64,000 nucleotides of DNA. Origin: Deroplatys truncata. Its lineage: Eukaryota; Arthropoda; Insecta; Mantodea; Mantidae. The translations under genes and the position numbers were made by a program. How positions within the stretch are numbered: position 1 is the first letter of the stretch; each line of letters starts with the position of its first letter. Shown piece after piece: positions 34,740 to 45,244 of this stretch. The DNA is taken from contig CM060975.1 of assembly GCA_030765065.1 (NCBI GenBank), positions 170,100,993 through 170,164,992 of the forward strand, written 5' to 3'. Below the pieces are notes generated by a model that saw only the letters and a program-made list of their open reading frames with translations, was not told where the DNA came from and did no database searches.

Positions 34740-36024
34740 ACATCCACTTTAACAAAACGAAGTTAGCTTCACTGTGTATAATCGACCACAATAGTATTGC
34801 AGTTCGCTGGGTTGGGTTCCGCGTGTATTCAAATGCAGGTTTCCGCAAGAACAAGTGCAATAATATCGCGAAATAATAGTACAAACTTCTCTTTACTATC
34901 ACAAAATCAATAATAATTTATTTACTCTGTGGATATACGTACAAAACAAATTCATAGTTTTTGTTATAGTGAGTAATTTTTACGCATAGAGGGCCGTGAT
35001 AGACCGAGTTAATTTTTGGTTAAGCATAATTTAGGCGTTATATTTAAGAAAATACAGGAACGATTTACAAATTAATAAATTAACGAAACTATGGATATGA
35101 GCAAATGTACATGGGAAATGTGGGGAACATACACCCAACAGGGCAAGTTATGTAAATAACGGAAATCATAAATCAATAATTAACATAGGAATACGTAGTA
35201 ATCTAGTACAACACTGTAGAACAACTCGTACCCTAAAATGTAAACACTTGTAACATACATTTTAATTAGCTAAGAAGCGAGCTAGCAGCAGGTTTAAAAG
35301 TCTACTAAGATACACACCTAACGAGCACAGGATTAGGCAGGATTGCGTCCAGCTCAGAGGTCCGAAGAGAAACAAGAATAGCGGACAAGAATAGATGGGG
35401 ACAATTCCTGGATAGTCAAGTGAGTCGGAAGAGAAGTCAGCAACTAGTTTTACCAAAGGTGTCAGACAAGCTTGACTTCTAAAAGTGAACGACCTCTCTC
35501 TCATAGCACGCTAAGTATATAACCAATCGAAATAAAAATTAGATAAAAAGACACCAAAGCGTCACACCAGCAAGGTATAAAAAGGAAGAGCTCCAGATTT
35601 TAATACTCTTTTTCACATTCTCTCATGTGAGCATGTGACATAGATAGTTAGGTCCACTGCAACATTCAAAGTAGCAGGAAGATGTATATTTATTTATTCA
35701 AAGGGGAACGGTTGCTAATCGCTTCGATAATTTTTAGTGTTGGAATAAATCAAATCCTTAAAGGAATTCAACTTATCAACTGCCTTCACCCAGAATATCC
35801 TCAGATACAGAGAGCCCGCAGAATTTATCTCGGCTTACGACTGGCAGTCGAGGCAGAAAACTTCTGAGAACTTCAACCTGGAATTCATTTTTAAGGCGAG
35901 GTTTCACATGTATAGGTGAAGCGCAACACCCCGCCCCCTACAAAAACAATTATAAATTATATGCATCAAACGTATAAAAGCCAATGTGACTAACACTCAC
36001 ATATTACAATCACAAGTCTGTATA
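34740..36024. other. Gene-less spacer
   Basis: Short unsupported frames (35262-35504, 35682-35867). A TATAAAAAGG box at about 35575 is isolated. No element recognised. Confidence 0.45.
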
Positions 36025-36473
36025 TATACAGGGTGAATCACCTAAAACTTGCACCGCAAACATTTCGGAAATGGAAAGTGCTGTTGATGTGCAGTTTTCA
36101 CAGCATTGATTGGTAGTCAAGGGTTCGTACATTTAGCCTATAAACAGATTTTAATAATACTGAGAAATTGTATTTTTTGAGCAATCATACATTTTTTTGT
36201 ATGGAACAATGCCTAGTTACATGAACAGAATAAAGGTAGTGTAAATTAGAATGTCAATGGTCTTTGTTGCAGAATTCTAGTGGAAGTAGTTTACGAGAAA
36301 TCGTATTTTGAAAAGCTTCTACCACGACAATTGTTTGTAGTCATTCATCCTGCTTAGTTGCTAGGTACGATGTTGTTGTTTGTTTGCGTTTGCATTGTGT
36401 TTTCTATTCATTGGTTGCATTGCGACTATCTGGTCAGTTTGTGACAGTTCAAGCAGTAAGTCTTAAGTGGAAG

Positions 36474-37661
36474 ATGGGGTTTACTAATGCAGAAAAAGCC
36501 CGTAAGCATTTGCTAGTAACTTTATTAAGTTTAGAATTTATTATTTTAGTATTATTTATTGTTTTATATTTTTATTTAATAATAATAATAAGAGGGGAAT
36601 TGTATATAACTATAATTTTTCTGTCGTTTGCAGTGACATGCTCATGGTGTATAGAGAGTATAGGAAGAATGCAGTTCGTTCCTGTACGGTGTATGCGGAA
36701 ACGTATCCCAATAGACGTCAACCATCTCGGCAATTATTCATCAACCTCTTCAACTAATTACGTGAAAGTGGTACTGTAACACCTATAAAACGTAACAGAA
36801 ACAAACAAGTGACTAGAGAAGATGCAAAAATTAATCTTTTGGCTGCGGTTGCAGGAGATGCGCAAATTAGTTCCCGCACAATCGCACGTGGAAGTGGTAT
36901 AAGTCAGGCAAGTGTATTGAGCATTCTCCATCGACTTAGGTTCCATCCCTATCATATCTCTCTCTCCATCAAGAGCTGAATGGAAACGATTTTGAGAATC
37001 GTGTTAACTTTTGTACATGGGCATTAAGACATGATACTCCAGATTCACCATGTATCTTGTTTAGTGATGAGGCAGCATTTACTAACCACGGCCAGGTAAA
37101 CCGCAGAAACATGCAGTATTGGTCTGTTGACAATCCCCGTTGGCTTCGGTAGGTAGAACGTCAGCGTCCATGTAGTTTAAACGTGCGGTGTGGGATAATG
37201 AACCATCAACTCATAGGCCCTTTGTTCATAAAAGGAACAATGAACTCGCACAGGTATCGCAGCCTCCTGACAGACCATCTGCCACAGATGCTAGAAGACC
37301 TTCCTTTGCAGACTAGGAGGAACCTGTGGTACCAACATGATGGCTGTTCAGCCCATAGTGCATGAAGTACTACAGCTTGTCTTAACGGATTGTTTCCAAA
37401 TCGTTGGATTGGACGAATAGGACCTATACCTTGGCCGGCCCGTTCACCGGATCTGACCCCTATAGACTTTTTTTCTGTGAGGAATCTGAAAGACACTGTC
37501 TATTGGATGTACCAACTACACCAGATGATATCAATCGACGTATTACTGCTGCCTGCTCTGAAATTTCCGCTGAAATGCTAGAACGTTTGCCGCAGTCTTT
37601 CCATAGCAGACTGGAAGCGTGTATTGAAGCTGCCGGTGGTCATTTTGAACACAACCCTTGA
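36474..37661 (+). pseudogene. DUF4817-type Tc1/mariner transposase, multiply disrupted
   Basis: From ATG 36474: MGFTNAEKA, interrupted at 36502-36633 by an intron-like insert, then DMLMVYREYRKNAVRSC and PNRRQPS (N-terminal HTH), an in-frame stop near 36762, RTIARGSGISQASVLSIL (second HTH), a 2-base insertion near 36962, CILFSDEAAFTNHG (first Asp), a stop at 37150, LWYQHDGCSAHSA (second Asp, 37324-37365) and WPARSPDLTPIDFF (third Asp, about 37430-37475), LKDTVYW, ending with EACIEAAGGHFEHNP at 37661. All three catalytic aspartates survive, but there are at least two stops and two or more frameshifts. Length agrees with intact relatives. Confidence 0.85.
36502..36633 (+). other. Intron-like insert in the transposase frame
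   Basis: The insert begins GTAAGC, is AT-rich, and ends with TTTTTCTGTCGTTTGCAG, a good pyrimidine tract and acceptor. It splits FTNAEKA from DMLMVYRE, which are adjacent in relatives. Canonical splicing would leave two extra bases (C before, T after), so the joined frame is off by two; either small mutations arose at the junction or the insert is not a true intron. Confidence 0.45.
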
Positions 37662-38056
37662 AGAGCTATGTTATCTTTACTTGTAAGAATCCACAGAAGT
37701 ATTTAATTCCCTTTCGTTTTTATTTAGTTTGTGCTACCACAGGTTGTACAAGAGTCGGTGCGTAAAACTTTCAAAATAAGATTTCTCGTAAACTACTTGA
37801 ACTATAATCTAGCAAACAAACGCCACTGACATTCTAATTTACCCTACCTTTATTCCATTAATGTAACTAGGCATTGTTCGGTTTAAAAAATTGTATGTTT
37901 GCTCAAAAAATACACTTTCTCTGTGTTATTAAAATATCTTTATAGGCTAAATGTACGAACCTCTGACTAACAATCAATGCTGTGAAAACTGCACATCAAT
38001 AGCACTTTCCATTTCCGAAATATTTGCGGTGGAAGTTTTAGGTGATTTACCCTGGA

Positions 38057-39070
38057 GTAGTAAACTTATAATAATTCAGTTGCAAAGAGCATACGCCAAA
38101 GACCATTTTGACATGCTACGTAGTTTTATAGCATCTGATAAGATGTAAAAGAACATAATGGAAAAATTTCGCAACAGGGTACCAAGGTGTATTCTTACTT
38201 TCTCCACCACAAGTTTGTAAGCGAAGTAATGTATTTCTTAGAGAGAGAAGAGTAGAGAGACGGAGAGGGAGAGAGAGACAGTGAGACAAAATCTATGAAG
38301 GATGCAATGCGCAAATTTGCACTAAATTACCCCTACTGAACATTTTTTCTATAATTTGTAAGTCGTAAAACGTTAGTAGTACATAAAAATGATCACAAGA
38401 AAAAAGTAAAGTTCAGTGAAATATAAAAATTACTTTAAATAATTGTTCGTTGTATTTGCTAATTTTGAAATATTCGATGCTTTAGCTAAGTTTAAATTTT
38501 CATCAGCTGAAACCTAGACTAGTTGCCAATCTATTCTATTCCATTTCCTTCCGCATGAGCTCATGACAGACAAACACCGGCTTAAAAGATCTTACTATGT
38601 TTCTGTCTATATCTTGATGTAGCCATGCGGACATAAATGTAATTAAGTGTATAGCCTAATTTGAAAAACTTTTATCGCTAATTAAGGTATAGTAGAAATA
38701 AAGAATCACTTTTCTATGTGAAAAGTTCTGCGAAGAGATACCTCCGATATAGTAATGGCTAGGTAAAGCCGTAGCTTTAGCACATCAGATGTTTAGAACT
38801 CGTTGTTGAATGTACATGTGGGGTGCATAAGCGAAATAATTCATTATTCCCTCTAATACCACTTATATCGTGCCAGTTTAATCTCAAGTTTAAAAATATA
38901 TCCATAGGGTATTATGAAGCTAATTCTGTTTTACTACTATTAGTTTACTAATAGAAATTCGTCATTAAACTTTTAGTGTGATTTAACGGAGTATTCTCAT
39001 TAGTTCGAAACCACTACAGAGAAACATCCCTTCTAGATTTTCTCTGTTTCAAATATCCTTAATTAGTTTA
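38057..39070. other. Spacer with R900 start fragment and GA-rich tract
   Basis: TTACTTTCTCCACCACAAGT at 38195 followed by AAGTAATGTATTTCTTA is the start of an R900 copy that breaks off by about 38245. A GA-rich microsatellite (38239-38281) follows. The rest to 39070 is AT-rich without recognised features. Confidence 0.5.
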
Positions 39071-40072
39071 AAAATGCTGATTTGTTACATTCATATACAT
39101 TTCTCTGTACTCTATCGTTTATTAGTGGGTATAAAAATTATTTTTACAAAAGCTTGTTTGTTATCTACTTTATCTTAATCGACATAAACCTTTGCAGGAG
39201 CGTCTAGGTACATTACACATTTCGTTAGGTAACAAGTTCAATATCCCTTCCCACCCAAAACTACCTTTTACATCGAACATTTTTCGAAATTGTTTATGTT
39301 CTGTAAAGTGGCCCTAACAGTTTTGATTAAAATACCAGAAGTTCTATGTTTATTTGACAAATAAAACATATATTTTGAATTTTCTGGGAATATCCTGTGA
39401 AATCATTGATTCGCAAGGAATGTTACAATCTTGCATAACTGGCAAATGTTAAGCGATAGATGAAAAGGTACTACACAAAAAATGTAGATCATTTGAACTT
39501 GTAGAACAAGTTTCTACAAAGGAAACAGCGATAGTAAAATGATTAAGAACTGGACGCTGTATGCGGGCCCTGGAATTCCATGCTCTTTCCATGCAACTGC
39601 GAGAAACAAGTGAATGTCGACATAACTTAAAAGAATGACATGTTGAGCAATTTGAGCCATTAATAACGCATACTTCGAAAGTGGCTTATGCTATAAAAAG
39701 TTTTGTAACATAAATTTTATGTTTTAACGGATCTACATTTTTGTGTAGTCATTCATTTATGGCTTAATATTTACAGTTACATAAGATTATATAAATTCCT
39801 GCCGAATGAACAGGATTTCAAGGGTATTCCCAGAAAAATTAACATATGCGTTTTATTTGTCCATAAACATCCCTAATTTCTGGTATTTTAATCAGAGTCC
39901 TTAGAGCTTTTCTTACAGAAGATAAATAATTTCGAAAAATGTTCGATGTAAAACGTAGTTTTGGATGGGGAAGTTTTCTTGAAAAACCTTCATATGGAAA
40001 TAATTGTTCTTTCACACAAGCCGTGTGTTGGACAGGGTTGGAAAGGTAGAATCAGATGACTGAAAAATTTAA

Positions 40073-40145
40073 TGCCATAGCCGGGATTTGAACCACGGAT
40101 CTCCCGGTCTCCGTCCGGTTGCTCTAACCACTGAGCTACTATGGC
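40073..40145 (-). tRNA. tRNA-like unit, left arm of fold-back element
   Basis: Reverse strand: GCCATAGTAGCTCAGTGGTT, A box TAGCTCAGTGG and B box GGTTCAAATCC perfect. The anticodon loop ACGGAGA lacks U33 and the T stem has mismatches, so a charged tRNA is unlikely. If read anyway the anticodon position would be GGA. Confidence 0.45.
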
Positions 40146-40381
40146 AACATGCAGGCTCGCCATTAAATTCTCCAGCTGATTCGCATTTTTCCCGGTAAAC
40201 CACAAGGAGATCTCAAATTGTATTGAGATGTCATACCCCAATGGCGACTTACATTCTTTGTGACCTAATAGTGGTTGTAACTATAAAGCCCGGGACTTAA
40301 AAGTACTTACAAAGAGTACAATTTGAGATCTCCGGGAAAAATGGGAATCAGCTGGAGAATTTAATGGCGTGCCGGCATGTT

Positions 40382-40454
40382 GCCATGGTAGCTCAGTGGT
40401 TAGAGCAACCGGGCGGAGACCGGGAGATCCGTGGTTCAAATCCCGGCTATGGCA
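40382..40454 (+). tRNA. tRNA-like unit, right arm of fold-back element
   Basis: Forward strand: GCCATGGTAGCTCAGTGGTT; acceptor, D and anticodon stems form; loop GCGGAGA again has C at position 33. A and B boxes match pol III consensus. Nearly identical to the left-arm unit, mirror-oriented. Confidence 0.45.
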
Positions 40455-40685
40455 TTAAATTTTTCAGTCATCTGATTCTACCTTTCCTTCATATGGAAAC
40501 TTTCGAAGATACTGCACTTAAATAACTCGTATGCTGTTCAGAGACACAAACGTGGACCTTCTTCTAAAAATGCCTTTACTTGGATTCAGGAGGCCACAAA
40601 ACATGCATTTACTATACAATTTTTGGGTAGAAAGCAATAACCTCCCTACTTATCATGTACGTGGTAGAGAAAGTAAAAACAGCAC

Positions 40686-41520
40686 AAAAACATTGTTTAT
40701 ATTTAATACAGTTCTTTTTTCTAAAATGAGGACAAGGAAACGTCAACTAGAATTCTGGAAGGAGTTGCAACTATAACAACTTAAGATAAGAACCTTGGCG
40801 AATAAGTATTCATATTGCAGTTTTGATCTTAAGTTTCAAATTTCCGTTGTGCTAAATTAAAATTGCCCCTGGCCTTCCGTTAGTTAACCACTAGTGCACC
40901 ACCTTTAAGATAACCTACCATTCTGCATCATACAGTTGATCTACAAATGCTGGTGGAACACGTGTTGAAGGGGTAATTAGTAGATATCACGTGCACCAGT
41001 AAATTCGGCACTACACAAGAAAATAGCGTGCCGTAGCATACAAAACATTGAAGCGTGAGATTATAAATGTGAAACGTTACGTAACCGTGTTCCGCCTCCG
41101 TAATCTGCCTGGTTTGTGCATGCTTAAGGAACATTTCAACAAGTTGTCCTCTATCTAAGCGGCAATAATAAACTTTTAATAGAAAGGGTTGTTCAACTTC
41201 AAGGAAGGAGAAGTTAAAGGAACATGCACTAGAGCAGTCGATAGAGATTGAAACATGTTCATTAAACGTAAGCTAGTTGTCGCATATACATATTTTATTT
41301 TACCACAAATTTCATGTTACGTGAACATGTATGCAAAGAAGATTTATGTACTCTATGTCGTACTCAAACTCTTTTTAATCAGCTTCATTATGATACTTGT
41401 AAGGTTACTAAATATATTTTAAAATATTTATATCTCATTTCCTTTTGAGAGATTTCTTACATCTATGTCTGCAGTACATAGGTGCAGATTTTTAAACATT
41501 TTACAAAGATTATTTATATT
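40686..41520. other. Gene-less spacer
   Basis: AT-rich, one unsupported 68-aa frame at 40928-41134 on the minus strand. No element recognised. Confidence 0.5.
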
Positions 41521-43288
41521 TTTACTTTCTTTACCACGTAGTAGAGAACGTATTGCAATCCACCCAAAAATTCTATATCGAGATTTCACCTGAAATATAT
41601 ATTTTGAGGCCCCCTAAATCCAATAAAGCATTTTTAGAATAAGATCCCTGTGTATGTGCGTGTCTGAACAAATAACTCAAAAAGGACAATTCGGACAAAA
41701 TATCTGATGCGATACATTCACATGACATTCTCTATCCCCTATCGTTTTAGTGGGTATACAAACTATTCCTAATATAGCATATTTTTCTATATACTTCATT
41801 TTAATCCAAGTAAACCTTTATAGAAATAGCTACAAGAAGCTACGAACATTTTAAATAATATCCCCTACCCCAAAAACCCTTTAAGTGGATGAATTTTCAG
41901 AAATTTTTATTATCGCAAAACTGGACAACTGATTTTGATTAAAGTACCATAGATTAAACATATTTTAATGACAAATAAAATATATATCTTGAATTTTCTG
42001 GCAATAGCCTGTGCAATCTTCTTCATTCGGAAAAGAATTTTGTATTATCTTGTATAACTGATAAACGTTAAGCGATAGATGAAAACGTACTACATAAAAT
42101 CTGATGTGTTGCACTCACATGAATTTCCCTACTATTGTACAAACTATGTTTATAAACGTTTATTCTCCCTCCATCTACTTAACCGAGATAAATATTTGCA
42201 GAAAGTATCTTATTGCTAATTTTCTTGCAGGTGCAAGGGGTATATGGTAGGCTTTTAGCGATACAAATCTTTTAAGAGCTATTTGGTATGTGGAGCTTTT
42301 CATTCTCTTTGCATGTCAGGGACATAGAAAAAAAGAAAGACGAATTCCTGTTTGGGAAAAACTCAAAGAAATAACAAGGAATATCTCGGAAATTGTTTAC
42401 TATACAAGAAACAATATATGACATAAAATGTGTGCTTAGATCACACATTTTTATATAGTAAAACTTTGTCTATCTCTTGCGGTTTACCAGTTATGCAAAA
42501 ACCATTCAGAATGAAGAGGACCTTTGGGTACACTCCCAGAAAATTTAAGATACGCATTTCGTTTGCAATAAAAATATCTTACATATATGATATTTTAATC
42601 AAAATCGTTACAGCCATTTTTGAAAAAGGTTCCGTGTAAAGATAAGTCTGGAGTGGGGGAATGTCCTTGAAAATCTTCGTCTCACATCTTTGAAAGATAC
42701 TGGACCTGAATACCAAGTTTTTTATTTATCACAGGCACACAAGCGTCCACAGAGACACACACACGGACCTTCTTATAAAAATGTTTTTTTTTTTTTTTGG
42801 TTTCAGTGGGCCTCAAAACATATATTTATGGTGAAATCTCGGTATACAATTTTTGGTTGAAATGCAATACTTCCCCTACTGTACTATACGTAGTAGAGAA
42901 AGTAAAAATGTAGATGTTTTTAAAATACATAATTTACTTCAAACAGCTTTTTTGTGCATAAATTATTTCCGAGATATCCGTTTAACGGTTCGAATTGTTC
43001 AATGTATTGCTACTCTTTTCAAGCCATACAATTTCCAGCTGTTTCCCGCGATGTTATGGAAAGAGTATGGAATTCTAAGGTCATGATATAGCGCGCAGTT
43101 TAAAACATTTGACTACCGCTATTCTCTTTGTATCTATAACGAAATGTATAAGGCAGCTATTTCCGAAGATGTTTATCTCAACTAACATGAAACAGATAGG
43201 AAAATAAATCCGTAAGAATAATTTGTATACCCACTAATAACGATAGAGGGTAGAGAAATTAATTTAAATGTAACATATCAGATTTTTT
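41521..43288 (+). repeat. Rearranged R900 copy holding a nested reverse copy
   Basis: Forward start TTTACTTTCTTTACCACGTA to about 41700, a reverse right-end piece (41701-41842, beginning TATCTGATGCGATACATTCA), a forward middle (41843-42099), the nested reverse R900 (42100-42904), and the forward right end (42909-43288, ...GGTAGAGAAATTAATTTAAA). The reverse piece and the forward end make a ~140-bp inverted terminal repeat, the same arrangement seen at 39071-39490. Confidence 0.82.
42100..42904 (-). repeat. R900 copy nested inside another R900
   Basis: Begins TCTGATGTGTTGCACTCACA and ends TACGTAGTAGAGAAAGTAA. The host copy reads TACTACATAAAA before and TGTAGATG after it, which together equal the uninterrupted family sequence ACTACACAAAAAATGTAGATC. 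The element therefore inserted between A and T with no visible target duplication. Contains a 15-T run near 42787. Confidence 0.88.
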
Positions 43289-43835
43289 GAGAGCTGTTAT
43301 TTCTTATTGTCTGCTGTGTTCACAATTTCACAGAGATGCAGGACTTAGGTGGAAATTGAACCTATTACTCTGAGGTTATTCAAGAGGAATTGATGTTAGT
43401 TTCCTTTAACAAAATAGTTTTTAAAATTATGTAATAATTTTTAAAGATATATTTGTAAACTTAATATGTTTGTCACTATGTGTTCCTAGAACTCTTTGTA
43501 TTTGTGACAGAAGCTAAGAGAAATACAAAAAATGCTCCATTACTGTAGTTTGCTATAGGATTTTTCTTCAATAAAGTTTCCGCTTCGATATAGGCAGCAC
43601 TAGATACCAACCAGCACTTATTAATTCTCTCTGTGACTGACTAGCAAATTGCAAGGAAAAAAAGAAGAAGAAATGAGGGATATGACATTCGGTGTGAAAC
43701 AAAAGAGTGCTTAGAAATAGCTTCTTAATGAATTCTATCTTGATTAGTGTAGACGGATTAGCCCTATGTAATATGGTTAACGATTCAACCTTGCGGAAGG
43801 AGGAATGAGCGGAAAATCGGCTACCTTTAACTTTA
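43289..43835. other. Spacer
   Basis: No gene, repeat or RNA recognised. Confidence 0.5.
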
Positions 43836-44330
43836 CCTAGCGAGATGGTTCCGTGAAAAGGTGTGAGACTCGCATTTGGAGGTCCCGGGTTCCATTCCCT
43901 TCAACCGCCCACTCTCACCTTGCGTGTTTCGTTGTTCTTCCCAGTAAGTAGGCAAATGCTGTGTTGGTTTCTCATCTACCAGGAATTTCTTTCCATCATG
44001 TTCCTTTCATTCCGTTTCCTTCTCATGTTTCAGGTGTGCTTCTAGGTTTCTTGGCGTATGGCAGTGCCGGACATATGGCGCCGATGTGCTCACAGGAAAG
44101 AATATTCCTATTGAACACTACAGGTTGACGGGTCCTTCATCCTCCCTCTCAAGGCAGCTCTAGTAGTGGGACGAGTCTTTGAGCAAGGGACTGTGTAGGG
44201 GCTTCCGCACGTCTATGTGGCCTGTAACCTCTTATGGTTCCTTCACGTCATCCCTTCCTGGAGGCTGGTAGGTCGCAGTGCGTGAGGTGTCCCCTTCGGT
44301 TGTGTATCCTATACCTCTGACGATACAAAG
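43836..44330 (+). repeat. SINE-A copy, tRNA-headed
   Basis: Head AGCGAGATGGTTCCGTGAAA with B box GGGTTCCATTCCCTT, then GTGTTTCGTTGTTCTTCCCA, GTAGGCAAATGCTGTGTTGG and a body that follows the copy at 15511-16000 block by block (TTTCCTTCTCATGTTT, GGTCGCAGTG, ATCCTATACCT). Confidence 0.82.
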
Positions 44331-44664
44331 CACAACAGCCACTATATGCATGTCAAACCTCTCTTTCTAACTAGACATGGGAAACGAGGTTGCAATTGCT
44401 ATGGATTCCATCGAATAGGGATGCAGCGCGCAAGCTCAGATGAAACATGGGCTTGAGGTGTACATTATTGCTAAGAAAGGGGTTATTGCTACGAGTATTC
44501 GGATACATTTGTTAACTTAAATGTTTTGGTTCTTTAGACACCCTTGAGATAATGATGATAAATTGGATATAATTTTAGCAATAATATTCGTACATAATAT
44601 ATTAGTAACAATAGTGTTGTACCCAACTAGCAGGAGCTTAAAATAACTCATTGGCAATACTATC

Positions 44665-44957
44665 TTCTAAAATTAAATTGTGTTTTACTACTGCACGCTC
44701 TTTAACTGCTGTGGTCCTTGGCACCGCTTCTATACTAGGCGTGAAAGACCGGAAGCTTTGCTCAGAGGCCTTTTTATCAGGCTTGAGGTTTTTTAGGTGT
44801 CGTAAATCTACGACACGGGACCATCGGCTTTATTTCCCTTCCGAAGGAAGCCATGCTAAGAATTTTTACGCCCGAAAAAATCCATCGCCTTCCGCTGAAC
44901 CCGCGACCTGGGGAACTAAGGCTAGCATTATAACCACTACACCACGGAGGATGGCAC
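44665..44957 (-). repeat. SINE-B copy (reverse) with complete tRNA head
   Basis: On the minus strand: GTGCCATCCTCCGTGGTGTA with A box GGTGTAGTGGTTATAATGC and B-box region GCGGGTTCAGC, then AAATTCTTAGCATGGCTTCC, CCGGTCTTTCACGCC and GCAGTTAAAGAGCG. The head resembles tRNA-Asp/Glu-type sequences, which may be the ancestor. An imperfect GGCA-ACTA repeat flanks it. Confidence 0.82.
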
Positions 44958-45244
44958 TACCTTTTACCCGTACTTTGAATGATACCAGCAACTTGTCATT
45001 TAAGTGCTAAATTGACGCAGGAAGGGAGTTAGAAGGGTGACACTTATTTAGTTACCAACCTAAAGCGTCCTATTCCAAGCCAGTGTTCTTAGTTTACGTC
45101 ATATTCTGAGGGGAGTAGAAAGGTTTATCTTAACGTAACATTGGATGCAGGGTGTCAACCTCAGCATAATGTCACATGTTTATTCTCTGAAGTTTTAATT
45201 ACTTACGGCGTTGAATAACTTTTTAAGCTCACTCATTAACTAAA

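Larger units (their letters stand above)
36027..38056 (+). mobile_element. Tc1/mariner-type transposon (DUF4817 group) with ~300-bp TIRs
   Basis: Left end TACAGGGTGAATCACCTAAA (36027), right end ...AGTTTTAGGTGATTTACCCT (about 38056). The two ends match as inverted repeats through AACATTTCGGAAATGGAAAG, CAGCATTGATTGG, GTACATTTAGCCTATAAA and onward to CGAGAAATC / GATTTCTCG at about 36300 and 37780, so each TIR is about 300 bp. The left flank has TA (36025-36026); the right terminus is mutated. A single transposase-derived frame fills the centre. Confidence 0.88.
40001..40485. mobile_element. Fold-back element with two outward-facing tRNA-like units (copy 2)
   Basis: Flanked by a perfect 14-bp direct repeat CCTTCATATGGAAA (39987-40000 and 40486-40499), so this is one insertion event. 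The two arms (about 40053-40225 and 40320-40484) are inverted copies, each with a 73-nt tRNA-like unit, GAGAATTTAATGGCG-type spacer and CCCGGTAAACC or CCGGGAAAAATG; the loop holds ACCCCAATGGCGACTTACA and AAGCCCGGGACTT. The left arm ends with the full tail (reverse: CACACGGCTTGTGTGAAAGA), while the right arm stops at GATTCTACCTTT. A SINE-like TSD length points to LINE-mediated insertion. Transcription from both internal promoters would run outward. Confidence 0.88.
39071..40685 (-). repeat. Rearranged R900 copy, split by a fold-back element
   Basis: Order: the R900 right end in reverse (39071-39227, GTTACATTCATATACATTTC), an R900 middle in forward direction (39237-39490), then a reverse copy (about 39510-39999 and 40486-40685, ending GTGGTAGAGAAAGTAAAA). 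The forward middle and the reverse middle (about 39740-39985) form a ~250-bp inverted repeat. The reverse part is interrupted by the fold-back element at 40001-40485, which duplicated 14 bp of R900 sequence. Confidence 0.8.

Noticed and set aside
36759-36780. Host gene at 36384-36779 (131-aa frame)
   Set aside because: Frame runs through the intron-like insert and out of the transposase frame.
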